Shown one piece after another: positions 25,630-34,092 of a DNA stretch of 64,000 nt; the stretch's first letter is position 1; every line of letters starts with the position of its first letter. Made by a program: the position numbers and the translations under genes. Below the pieces are notes generated by a model that ran no database searches, had not been told where the DNA came from, and saw only the letters and a program-made list of their open reading frames with translations. Location: the NCBI GenBank assembly GCA_942493045.1, contig OW818665.1, positions 1,488,001 to 1,552,000 of the forward strand. The letters run 5' to 3'. The DNA comes from Teretinema sp942493045 (lineage in GTDB: Bacteria > Spirochaetota > Spirochaetia > Treponematales > Treponemataceae).

Positions 25630-26121
25630 ATGAGCGAAAAACCAATCATCTTCGACGCTCTCTTTTTACATGAAACCCCGTCCGCCGGCCTCGAACGGCT
25701 GCAGCGCTTCTGGCGTTCCACGGCCGGAGTCGCCTCGCCGTTCAACCTGCTGCCGCCCTTCATGCCGGTCCGGCCGGAGGCTTTTCCGGAAAAGGGGCCA
25801 GTACCCGGTCTATTGCGGATCGGCGCGCCGCAACTCCGGGCTGACGGTTACCTGATCTGTCCGCTCAGTCTGGACAGCGGCTGTCTCCCGGATGAACTGC
25901 CGCTATTCCCCGCTTTTCCGCCCCTGCCCCGCGCCGCGGCCCTGATTCTCGGTCACAGCGCCTCTAAACCGGCGCCTGCGGCAACAGAGGAAACGGCGGC
26001 CTTCACCGCCCGGGTCGCCTGGCTCGGCCGGGTCACCCTGAAAATTGAAACTGATAGCCATAGTTTTTACCGCTGCGAGCGCAGCATCACGGAGCTGCGC
26101 TGGATAAAGTTCAGCGGGTAA
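25630..26121 (+). CDS. Unknown protein, Pro/Leu-rich
   Basis: 163 residues from ATG 25630, divergent from the gene at 25577. Many Pro, Leu and Ala residues (PFNLLPPFMPVRPEAFPEKG; LPLFPAFPPLPRAA) and a short C-terminal beta-like region. No signal peptide or motif I recognise. The ribosome site is weak. Codon use matches the neighbours, which supports it being real. Confidence 0.5.
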   Translation: MSEKPIIFDALFLHETPSAGLERLQRFWRSTAGVASPFNLLPPFMPVRPEAFPEKGPVPGLLRIGAPQLRADGYLICPLSLDSGCLPDELPLFPAFPPLPRAAALILGHSASKPAPAATEETAAFTARVAWLGRVTLKIETDSHSFYRCERSITELRWIKFSG

Positions 26122-26145
26122 CAGGACGGTTCGGCAGACTGTGAT

Positions 26146-27234
26146 CTACAGCCACTTGCGACGCTTGAAATACAGCAGCATTCCCGCGACCAGCAGCAAC
26201 ATCAAGGTCCAAACCGCCGGGTAGCCCCATTTCGACGCCAGCTCCGGCATGAACTTGAAGTTCATACCGTACACGCCGACAATAAAGGTCAGCGGAATAA
26301 ACAGGGTGGAAATGATGGTCAGCACCTTCATCACTTCATTCATGCGGTTCGACAACGAAGATAAATGCACTTCCTGAATACCGGAAGCGGTTTCACGAAA
26401 ACTCTCCAAAGCTTCCAGAACCTGGACAATATTTTCGGAGAGGTCACGCAGATACGGGGTCAGGCCCTCGTCCAGCAGATCGGAGTCGGAATGCAGCAGG
26501 GCGCTGACCGTTTCGCGTACCGGCCACAGAATACGGCGCATGCGGTTCAAAGTGGTCTTTACTTCCTGCAGTTCGGCCATAAAGGACGCCGCCTGGTGGA
26601 CGGTAAGGCTGTGCGCTTCCAGTTTTTCAAGGTCCGCGCCGATGTGCTCCAGAATATCAAAATAACTGTCGACAATCACGTCCATTAAGGCATACAGCAG
26701 ATAAGCCCCGCCAAATTTGCGCAGTTTGCTGGTTTCGGTCTTCAGGCGGTTGCGCACCGGGTCAAAGCAGTCTCCCGGCGTCTCCTGAATACTGATGATG
26801 GTCGTACCGGTGAGGATGAAGCTGACCTGTTCGTATTCGATCGAGAGATCCGGATGGCGGGTGAGCATCTTGGTGATGACGATCAGGTAATGACCAAAAT
26901 CCTCTACCTTGGGCCGATGGTGGGTATTCAGCAAGTCCTCAACGGTCAGCGAATCGATTTTGAAAAAGCGGCACAGCCGTTTGAAGGCGTCCAGATCGGC
27001 CAGGCCGTTAATATTGATCCAATTCACCATTCCGGATTCCAGCATGGAGAGCATTTCCTCCAGACCTTCCGGGATAATCACCGCGACTTCCTGCTTATCG
27101 TATTGAATCAGCGAATACAGCGCCTCGCAGGGATTGAGGTCGCCGATAAAGACCGGCGGCTCGCCCGCGGGGACCTGAGTCTTTTTTACCGTACTGTCCA
27201 GGCTGGCAGCGTCCTTGGCTTTCATAGTACTCAA
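26146..27234 (-). CDS. corA: CorA magnesium/cobalt channel
   Basis: 362 residues. Pentameric inner-membrane Mg2+ channel. A cytoplasmic alpha/beta funnel domain is followed by a long stalk helix and two C-terminal membrane helices. The selectivity motif GMN is in YGMNFKF between them; the tail KRRKWL is basic. The start is taken as TTG 27234 because AAGGAG sits 5 bases before it; the ATG three codons later would be 14 bases away. Confidence 0.95.
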   Translation of the reverse strand: MSTMKAKDAASLDSTVKKTQVPAGEPPVFIGDLNPCEALYSLIQYDKQEVAVIIPEGLEEMLSMLESGMVNWININGLADLDAFKRLCRFFKIDSLTVEDLLNTHHRPKVEDFGHYLIVITKMLTRHPDLSIEYEQVSFILTGTTIISIQETPGDCFDPVRNRLKTETSKLRKFGGAYLLYALMDVIVDSYFDILEHIGADLEKLEAHSLTVHQAASFMAELQEVKTTLNRMRRILWPVRETVSALLHSDSDLLDEGLTPYLRDLSENIVQVLEALESFRETASGIQEVHLSSLSNRMNEVMKVLTIISTLFIPLTFIVGVYGMNFKFMPELASKWGYPAVWTLMLLLVAGMLLYFKRRKWL

Positions 27235-27360
27235 GCATACTCCTTCCGGCCGGCGCGGGCAAGTAAAAACGGAAGGAGTCTCTTTACGGTATTACCGGCA
27301 GCGGTTACAGCCACCGGCTGTAGTTACAACCGCGGTCAGCGCCGTCAGCGGCAGCTACTG

Positions 27361-28728
27361 TCAGCGCTCTTTATCCCCGGCGGCGTCGGACGGCGCGGCC
27401 CTGATCTCCGAAATCCGGTACCAGTCGATGTTCCGGGTCAAAATCATTACCGCCGCCAGGATGGTGAACACACCGATCGCTCCGACCAGCAAGGCGTAGT
27501 CTTCGGACTCCAATGCCACGTACAGATACAGATAAATGCCGCCGAGTACCGGACTCATTACCAGACCGCGCAGAGCTGAACCCAGAATGGCCGCGGAATA
27601 AAAGGAAACCAGCAGACAGACCGCCAGCGCTCCGATGGCATAAGCCGCCATAAAGGGCAGATGCTCGGACACCGAAAGCAGCAGCAGGTAAAAGAAAACG
27701 TCGGCCATGCCGATCATGGTGTATTGCAGGGGATGAATGCGGCGCTTCAAAAAAATCTCGAACAGGAAAAAAACGATAAACGGCACGATGATAAACAACA
27801 AACCGTATTTCAGGGCCCGCTCTGTTTTGTGATAGACCGAAACCGGCTGGAAGAAATCCACCGCGAAGCTGTAACGCTGCAAACTGTTATAATCGGATTC
27901 CGCGATAAAGGCCCCCGGATACGGGCGGGCGGTGTCCGGTATAAACCACTGGGCCTCAAAGCCGGCCTCTGTAATCGTATAGGATGCCGGCAGCACGTAG
28001 CCTTTGAAGGAAGGCGAAAGCCAGTCAGATTTCAGAGTGCAGCTGACATTCTCGCCCAGGGGATACACGGCCAGATCACCGCCGCCGCCCAGGCTTACCG
28101 AAATTTCCAGATGAGCGGGACTGATAGACGAAGCCGGAAAAGTCAACGCCGAGGCGGACCATTCAAAAGAAGACTCTCTGCCCTTCATGGACGCGCCGGC
28201 CAGGCCGTTGACCGTCAGCAGCGGAGCCGACTTCAAAGAACGCTTGTCCAGCATTTCCAGGGAGTACCAGGCGCTTTCCCAGTCCGCGCTGTAATTGACA
28301 CCGACCAGATTGGCAGCCAGTTTGGAACGCACCGCGCTGAAGTCCGCGCTGAGCTGAAGGTCGGCAGTATAAACCGGAACCTCATAGATACCCCGGCGGC
28401 GTGTCTCGGTACGCACCGTTCCGCTGATATTCAGATTTTCCGGTACAATTACCGCGACATGGCGCACCGAAACCAGCCGGTTATCGGAATTGCGGGCCTG
28501 CACGGTTATGGGGACCATTAACAACGGGCCGATTATCGCGGAGCGGCCGCCGTTCATGGCGATAATTTCCTCGCCGACCGCGAGGGCCCGGTCTTTACGC
28601 TCGTCGGCTACCCGGCCGATCATAAAGAGCGGAATCATCAAAAAACCGATTACCAGAAAAATAACCATCAATTTAAAACCCAGGCGCATTCCGGACGAGC
28701 CGGATTCTGAAGAGAGCGTTGTGTTCAT
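27361..28728 (-). CDS. creD: CreD-like inner-membrane protein
   Basis: 455 residues. N-terminal membrane helix (FKLMVIFLVIGFLMIPLFMIG), then a large periplasmic domain of about 270 residues including ERxxR-like and GIYEVPVY stretches, then about five C-terminal membrane helices starting LKYGLLFIIVPFIVFFLFE. This is the CreD family, the target of the CreBC system in Gammaproteobacteria. GGAGG precedes ATG 28728. It follows the sensor kinase and regulator on the same strand, matching creB-creC-creD order. Confidence 0.88.
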   Translation of the reverse strand: MNTTLSSESGSSGMRLGFKLMVIFLVIGFLMIPLFMIGRVADERKDRALAVGEEIIAMNGGRSAIIGPLLMVPITVQARNSDNRLVSVRHVAVIVPENLNISGTVRTETRRRGIYEVPVYTADLQLSADFSAVRSKLAANLVGVNYSADWESAWYSLEMLDKRSLKSAPLLTVNGLAGASMKGRESSFEWSASALTFPASSISPAHLEISVSLGGGGDLAVYPLGENVSCTLKSDWLSPSFKGYVLPASYTITEAGFEAQWFIPDTARPYPGAFIAESDYNSLQRYSFAVDFFQPVSVYHKTERALKYGLLFIIVPFIVFFLFEIFLKRRIHPLQYTMIGMADVFFYLLLLSVSEHLPFMAAYAIGALAVCLLVSFYSAAILGSALRGLVMSPVLGGIYLYLYVALESEDYALLVGAIGVFTILAAVMILTRNIDWYRISEIRAAPSDAAGDKER

Positions 28729-28797
28729 TGTTGAACCTCCGCCACTGAGCATAGCAGCCGATTGTGGCCGAAGTGTGGCGGAATGAAGTTTACTTTA

Positions 28798-28833
28798 GGG
28801 CACCTCGAAAAACTGAAGTTTTTAGAGGTACCC
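28798..28833 (-). promoter_or_regulatory. Intercistronic hairpin between creC and creD
   Basis: A 36-base inverted repeat: GGG, mismatch, ACCTC, mismatch, AAAAACT, two-base loop, AGTTTTT, mismatch, GAGGT, mismatch, CCC. No T run follows, so it is more likely an mRNA stability or processing element than a terminator. Confidence 0.6.
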
Positions 28834-28841
28834 GTTATAGA

Positions 28842-30425
28842 TTAGATGGCCGCGCGCACCGGTAAGGTCAGAGTAAACAAGGCGCCGCCGGAACTCTGGT
28901 TCGCGCAGGCCACCGAACCGCCGGCGGTGCGTACCACCGCTTCCACCAGAGCGAGGCCGATGCCGGTATGGGCAGTCCCGGACTGCGGCCGCCAGGTGAA
29001 AAAACGCTCAAACACACGGGAGAGGTGTTCCTCCGGAATGCCGGGTCCCTGGTCACGTACAGATACGGCGAGAGACTGTCCTTCCAGGGAGGCCTCCAGG
29101 CTCACCAGACCGGAGGCGGGCGAAAAGGAGGCGGCGTTGACCAGCAGATTTTCCAGACAGATGGACAGGTGGGCCGTCGACAGCGGCAGCGCCGCCGAAT
29201 CCGCGCCCGGCGCTAAACGGCACTCAAAGCGCACCTCCGGAAAACGGGCGCGCAGGGAGGGCAGCAGCGTTTCCAGAACCGGCTCAAGCGCGGCAAGTCC
29301 GCCGCTGCCGCAGGCTTCAATGCGCGAAAGCTCCCGGAGGGCAGAAAGGATTTCTTCCATCCGGCCGGCGCTTTCCTGAATCAGGGCCGCGGCTTGCTGT
29401 ACTTCGGAAGCGCTGCTTCCCGGAAGCAATTCAGCGCTGGTACGAATTCCGGCGATGCGGTTGCGCAGCTCATGGGCGGCGTCGCTGGCGAAATTCTCGC
29501 TGAGGCGAATGTGATGCTGTTGACTCTCCAGCAGGGTCGTCAGAGCGCGCGACAGCCGGTCAATCTCATCATCGCGGCCGGTGGTATGAAAAAACCCGGC
29601 CGCCGGGGGCGCGCCGGAAGCGGTAACCGCCTCGGCTTCCCTGCGCAGACGCGACAGCGGCCGTGATATGGTCAAAGCCAGCAACAAGGATACTAGGGCG
29701 GCCGTGACCAGGCTGATCAGAAAAATCTTCCCGATTTCCAGTCGAAAATCATATAAATTGGCCAGCAGCCGGTAGGTGGACTGGGAGACCAGCACCGCGC
29801 CGGTTACACCGTCGGGTGAAGTAACCGGCAACGCTGAATACAGGGTAACAGAGGTCTGCCCGCCGGAAGAAATGCGGGTAATGGCGCCGTAGCGCCCTTC
29901 AAGGGCCGACTGAATTTCCCGGCCGGAGAGTACCGTCTTTCCTGAATAAAAATCGGCGCTGTCCAGCGGAATGGAGGGAGCCTGCAAGTATTTGCGGAAG
30001 AAGCGCACCGGCAGGGAAAGGGCGCGGTACAGCAGCGTATTCTCGGAACGGCGGATCAGAGCCTGCGGAGCGGAATCCTCATAAGCATCGCGGGAGTCAG
30101 ACTTTACCGCGGTTTCGGAGCGGCGGGGCCCGAGGGCGGCGCTGTCGGCCAGCAGAGTTCCAGCGGCATCGACAATTCTGATCCGGGCAGTATGGTTCTG
30201 ACGCAGTGAAAGCAGCAGCTCGGTGGCGGCCGCGGATGTAACGCCGTCCGCCGCGAGCCAGGCCGAAATAATCCGGCCCTGCTGAACCAGGGAGCTTTCC
30301 ATATCGGTCAGCAGCTGATCCTCGTAAAAGGAAAGCGAGAAAAAGCCGGCCACCGGCATGAATACTACCAGAATATTAAAAATAAAAAGACGGGCGGCTA
30401 TCGGACCGCGCAGCAGCGGTTTCAC
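28842..30425 (-). CDS. creC: CreC-like sensor histidine kinase
   Basis: 527 residues. N-terminal membrane helix (about 12-32), a periplasmic sensor domain of about 200 residues, a second helix (about 232-252), HAMP-like segment, then the HisKA domain with the phospho-acceptor H318 in ASDAAHELRN, and an HATPase domain with N box (ENLLVNAAS), G1 (DQGPGI), F (FERFF) and G2 (GIGLAL). It overlaps the response regulator gene by four bases. The signal is unknown. Confidence 0.92.
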   Translation of the reverse strand: MKPLLRGPIAARLFIFNILVVFMPVAGFFSLSFYEDQLLTDMESSLVQQGRIISAWLAADGVTSAAATELLLSLRQNHTARIRIVDAAGTLLADSAALGPRRSETAVKSDSRDAYEDSAPQALIRRSENTLLYRALSLPVRFFRKYLQAPSIPLDSADFYSGKTVLSGREIQSALEGRYGAITRISSGGQTSVTLYSALPVTSPDGVTGAVLVSQSTYRLLANLYDFRLEIGKIFLISLVTAALVSLLLALTISRPLSRLRREAEAVTASGAPPAAGFFHTTGRDDEIDRLSRALTTLLESQQHHIRLSENFASDAAHELRNRIAGIRTSAELLPGSSASEVQQAAALIQESAGRMEEILSALRELSRIEACGSGGLAALEPVLETLLPSLRARFPEVRFECRLAPGADSAALPLSTAHLSICLENLLVNAASFSPASGLVSLEASLEGQSLAVSVRDQGPGIPEEHLSRVFERFFTWRPQSGTAHTGIGLALVEAVVRTAGGSVACANQSSGGALFTLTLPVRAAI

Positions 30426-31117
30426 AGGCTCCCCTCGCGGAAACGATAGCCGGCGCCGTACATGGTCTCGATGCAGCTTTCCGGCGCGCCGGCGCTGCTC
30501 AGTTTTTTGCGCAACCGCTTGATATGGCTGTCCGCGGAGCGCTCAGAGGTAAAACTGTCCAAGGGAAAGGCATACTGCATCAAACCGTCGCGGGAGACGA
30601 TCTCTCCGGGACGGTGCAGCAGGCGCTCCAGCATCCTGAATTCAGTCAGCGTCAGGGAAAGTTCCCGGCCGCGCCAGAAAGCCTGCAACCGCTCGGCGCA
30701 CAGCAATAAAGCGGAACCGGAGGCGTCAGTAACCGCTGGTCCGGCGGGTAAAGCGGAGCGGCGCAGCACGGCCCGCACCCTGGCTATCAACTCGCCCATG
30801 GAAAAGGGCTTGGCTATGTAGTCGTCGGCGCCGGATTCCAGTCCGGCTATCCGGTCAATTTCCTCATCCCGGGAGGTCAGGAAAATTACCGGAACGCGCA
30901 GCCGGGCCGCCCGCACCCGCGATAAAACCGCGGTGCCTTCCAGCAGCGGCATCGAAATATCCAGAATGGCCAGCGCGAAATCTCCCTCCCGCAGGGCTTC
31001 CCAGGCGGACTTGCCGTCAGCGTAAGACTCCACGCAGAAGCATTCACGCCGCAGGGCCAGAGCCACGCCTTCCCGCACGCTGTTTTCATCATCCGCAATC
31101 AGTATCTTTGGACTCAT
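30422..31117 (-). CDS. creB: OmpR-family response regulator (CreB-like)
   Basis: 231 residues from ATG 31117. Receiver domain (1-120) with phospho-acceptor D53 in LAILDISMP and the switch Lys in DDYIAKPF; C-terminal winged helix (about 140-230) with the RSADSHIKRLRKKL recognition helix. An upstream in-frame start at 31231 would add 38 odd residues and overlap the divergent cyclase gene. TACCAT ends 7 bases before the ATG. Operon with the kinase and creD. Confidence 0.93.
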   Translation of the reverse strand: MSPKILIADDENSVREGVALALRRECFCVESYADGKSAWEALREGDFALAILDISMPLLEGTAVLSRVRAARLRVPVIFLTSRDEEIDRIAGLESGADDYIAKPFSMGELIARVRAVLRRSALPAGPAVTDASGSALLLCAERLQAFWRGRELSLTLTEFRMLERLLHRPGEIVSRDGLMQYAFPLDSFTSERSADSHIKRLRKKLSSAGAPESCIETMYGAGYRFREGSL

Positions 31118-31229
31118 TTTATGTATGGTACCCTGAATTACCCGTTCGGAAAAGTCCTGAATCTGATTTTGGGCCTGATTTTGCTGAAACCGCCCTTGTT
31201 CTGCGCCCGCTATCGTATTAAGATAGGGC

Positions 31230-32969
31230 ATGGCCGAAATTAAATATCGAATCTACATTGGGACTATTCTGATCGCGTCCAGCCTGATCATGCTGCTGAT
31301 TATTTTCTCCAGCTTCCACATCAGCCTGCAGAACCGGCTGTTTATAGAAACGGCGGACCGGCTGCAGGCCACCGCTATTCTGGGAGCCGAAGGCGTTAAC
31401 ACCGCGGACCTGGTTGCGCTGCTCGAAAAAATCGGCCCCGATACCGATCCGGAAAGCGCTTTGCAGGTCGAACAGACTGAACAGTATGCCCGCCTTTCCA
31501 AATATCTAAACCGTATCCGCAGCACCAACCCGTCCCTGATTCTGTATGTCTATATTCTGGCCCCCGGCAGCACACCGGAAAAAGCCCGTTTTGTGGTTGA
31601 CGCCGACGTACTGCGCCTGCGCGAAGAACAGCGGCGCGGCGCCTCGCGCGAGGAGATGATATCAGCCTTCAATCTGGAATATGAGATTCATGATCAGACG
31701 CAAACCATGACAGCGCTGCTACAGCGCATTCCCCAGGTAGGCAGCCGCTTTATCACCGATCCGGATTATAAGACAAATTCACTGATGGGACTGGCACCCA
31801 TCTTCGACAAGGAAAACGGAGCCTTTCTGGGATGCCTCGGGGTTGATATCTCGGACAGGAATTATTCTACTTTTATATCATCAATTTTTCTCGGGGCCTT
31901 TATCATTGCCGGCATTCTGCTGGTGGTCATCATCATCGGTTCCTTCCTGCTGGCCTGGCGGATCAGCCAGCCGATAATTTATCTCAGCGACGCCGTCCGC
32001 AAATTCGGCGACTCCGATCTCAGTTCACGGGCTGAACTGAAAACCTTCATCAAGGAACTGTACGACCTTAAAAGTAATTTCAATTACATGGCCGATAAAA
32101 TCCAGAATTACCAGGAGCACCTGATTGAGCTGAATCAGTCGATGGAGCGCTTCGTGCCGGATGCCTTCCTCAATTTCCTGTCCAAAAAGAGCATTCTGGA
32201 TGTCCAGCTCGGAGACCAGATCCAGAAAGACATGACGATCATGTTCTCCGATATCCGCAGCTTTACGGCCATCTCCGAACACCTGACGCCCAAGCAGACT
32301 TTTAACTTCCTGAACGATTATCTTTCGCGCATCGCCCCGATAATCCGCCGTCACGGCGGTTTCATAGATAAATACCTCGGTGACGGGATCATGGCGATTT
32401 TCCCGGCTAGCGTCGATGACGCCGTGCGTTGCGCTCTGGACATGATTCAGGAAATCCGCAAACTCAACCTGGAGCGCGAAAAGGACGGTCTGGAGCCGAT
32501 AGCCACCGGCACCGGCATCCATTGCGGAACAATGATGATGGGCACTATCGGCGAAGACCGGCGCATGCAGACCACCGTGATAGCCGACTCCGTCAACCTG
32601 GCCTCCCGTCTGGAATCCATGACCAAGGAAACCGGCGCGAGGCTGCTGATCAGCCGGGAAGTCTATAACCGATTGGAAGACTCGGACGCCTTTATGAGCC
32701 GTTTTATCGGTTCGACGAATTTTAAGGGCAAAGAAGAAAAGATCGGCGTATTTGAGATTTTTGACCAGGATAGCGCTTCTCTGCGCCAGCTGAAAGCCGC
32801 GCTGCGCAAGAAGTTCGAAGCCGCGGTAGCCTTGCTTTCAGATAACCGTTTTCCCGAAGCCGAACAGGCCTTCGCGGCGATTCTGGCCGAAAATCCGGAA
32901 GACCATGCCGCCACCTGGCAGCTCAATCGGGCCAAAGCCCGACAGCTGCCGGAATGCCAGATCGACTGA
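31230..32969 (+). CDS. Membrane class III adenylate/guanylate cyclase
   Basis: 579 residues. Membrane helix (about 10-30), a dCache-like extracytoplasmic sensor domain (about 35-205), second helix (about 215-240), HAMP (about 240-295), then the cyclase domain with metal-binding D341 (MFSDIRSF) and D385 (LGDGIMAIF). The C-terminal 60 residues resemble one TPR. Makes cAMP or cGMP in response to an external signal. Its promoter region is shared with the divergent creB. Confidence 0.92.
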   Translation: MAEIKYRIYIGTILIASSLIMLLIIFSSFHISLQNRLFIETADRLQATAILGAEGVNTADLVALLEKIGPDTDPESALQVEQTEQYARLSKYLNRIRSTNPSLILYVYILAPGSTPEKARFVVDADVLRLREEQRRGASREEMISAFNLEYEIHDQTQTMTALLQRIPQVGSRFITDPDYKTNSLMGLAPIFDKENGAFLGCLGVDISDRNYSTFISSIFLGAFIIAGILLVVIIIGSFLLAWRISQPIIYLSDAVRKFGDSDLSSRAELKTFIKELYDLKSNFNYMADKIQNYQEHLIELNQSMERFVPDAFLNFLSKKSILDVQLGDQIQKDMTIMFSDIRSFTAISEHLTPKQTFNFLNDYLSRIAPIIRRHGGFIDKYLGDGIMAIFPASVDDAVRCALDMIQEIRKLNLEREKDGLEPIATGTGIHCGTMMMGTIGEDRRMQTTVIADSVNLASRLESMTKETGARLLISREVYNRLEDSDAFMSRFIGSTNFKGKEEKIGVFEIFDQDSASLRQLKAALRKKFEAAVALLSDNRFPEAEQAFAAILAENPEDHAATWQLNRAKARQLPECQID

Positions 32970-32977
32970 ACTAAGGA

Positions 32978-33646
32978 TTAATTGTGCCGGTGCATCCAGG
33001 CCACTACCCGACCCTCGATACGTACCTGCTCGAGCTCTTCGCCGGCAATGCGCCGCACCGGATACTGGGGGTTCTCGCTGATCAGGCTGAGCTCCCTGTT
33101 CACCGGATCGCGGGAAAGCCGCTTAACCAGCAGGGTTGAACCCACCGAAAGCACAAACACACCGTCCCCGGCGGTTTCATCCGGGCAGAAAAGCACAATA
33201 TCCCGATCCCCGAGCCCGATACCGGTCATGGAATCCCCGCGCACCGTAACCGCACGGATGCGGGACGATCGGTACGGGGCAATCAGAGCCTGCGGAACGG
33301 GAAGGGTGCTGACAGCCGCGCTGCCGTCGATCTCGGCTCCCGCGCCGGCGGCGGCTTCCTGAACTATCAGCTGCACCTGGGCCAAGCCGTTTTCAGTTTC
33401 CGAGGACTGAAAACCGGCGGAAGGCGCGTTACTGCCGGTCAGCAACCAGTTGATATCCGTGCCGTAGCAGCGTGCCAGACGCACCAGCACCTCACGCGAA
33501 GGCTCACGCTTGCCCAGCTCGATATCGCCGGAAACAACCGGATGAATACCGAGACTGTCGGCGAAAGCTTTTTTGGAAAGACCGGCCGCGCGCCGGATAC
33601 TGCCGTAACGCTCCGCCGTCCCGCCATCAGTTTCTATAAGATCCAC
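32978..33646 (-). CDS. Self-cleaving XRE/S24 repressor (CI/LexA-like)
   Basis: 222 residues from GTG 33646, with AGGGGA at good spacing. N-terminal HTH (about 13-70) then an S24 peptidase domain with nucleophile S139 (RGDSM) and general base K175 (LLVKRL), 36 residues apart as in LexA. Ala-Gly pairs at 100-101 and 102-103 give the expected cleavage site. RecA-stimulated self-cleavage would release the divergent umuD-umuC operon. Operator-like repeats lie between the two genes. Confidence 0.9.
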   Translation of the reverse strand: MDLIETDGGTAERYGSIRRAAGLSKKAFADSLGIHPVVSGDIELGKREPSREVLVRLARCYGTDINWLLTGSNAPSAGFQSSETENGLAQVQLIVQEAAAGAGAEIDGSAAVSTLPVPQALIAPYRSSRIRAVTVRGDSMTGIGLGDRDIVLFCPDETAGDGVFVLSVGSTLLVKRLSRDPVNRELSLISENPQYPVRRIAGEELEQVRIEGRVVAWMHRHN

Positions 33647-33656
33647 AATTTTCCCC

Positions 33657-33686
33657 TTGACAGAATAAGCAATACGCTTATATTAT
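33657..33686 (+). promoter_or_regulatory. umuDC promoter
   Basis: TTGACA (33657-33662), 18-base spacer, TATTAT (33681-33686). Confidence 0.7.
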
Positions 33687-33725
33687 AAAGCATATCGCAT
33701 ACATACTAACATATATGCGTATAAA
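33672..33725. promoter_or_regulatory. Operator region between the S24 repressor and umuDC
   Basis: Three copies of a GCGTAT-type element (ATACGC at 33672-33677, GCATATCGCATAC near 33690, TATGCGTATA near 33716) in alternating orientation, overlapping the promoters of both divergent genes. Confidence 0.5.
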
Positions 33726-33741
33726 AGGCAAGAAAGAGTTT

Positions 33742-34092
33742 ATGGCAAGTGAAACCGGATTCCCCTCACCCGCCCGCGGCTATGAGGAACAAAGCATTGA
33801 TCTCAACACCCTGCTGATCACCAATCCGCCGGCCACCTTTTTAATGCGGGTATCCGGAGAACAGCTGGTCTACAAGGGCGTCTACGAAGGCGATCTGCTG
33901 GTGGTAGACCGTTCGCGCAGCGCCGTAGCCGGAAACCTGGCGGTAATCCGCTTTGAGGGAGAGTTTTTGTGCCGTGAAATATTGCGCGAAGGCGGAAGGC
34001 TGAGCATCCAGGTTTCACAGCGGGCTGTTGTACCGCTGACTGAGGAAACGCCGCTATTCGGAACCGTTACCGCCGTAGTGAGGAAATTATGA
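33742..34092 (+). CDS. umuD: UmuD'-like protein, naturally short and catalytically dead
   Basis: 116 residues from ATG 33742 (AAAGAG upstream; a further ATG at 33715 lacks a ribosome site). It aligns with E. coli UmuD from GFPSPA onward, the point where UmuD is normally cut to UmuD'. The Cys-Gly cleavage site is absent, the nucleophile S60 is Q41 and the base K97 is R78. So it cannot self-cleave and appears to be made in the active form. Overlaps umuC by four bases. Confidence 0.88.
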   Translation: MASETGFPSPARGYEEQSIDLNTLLITNPPATFLMRVSGEQLVYKGVYEGDLLVVDRSRSAVAGNLAVIRFEGEFLCREILREGGRLSIQVSQRAVVPLTEETPLFGTVTAVVRKL

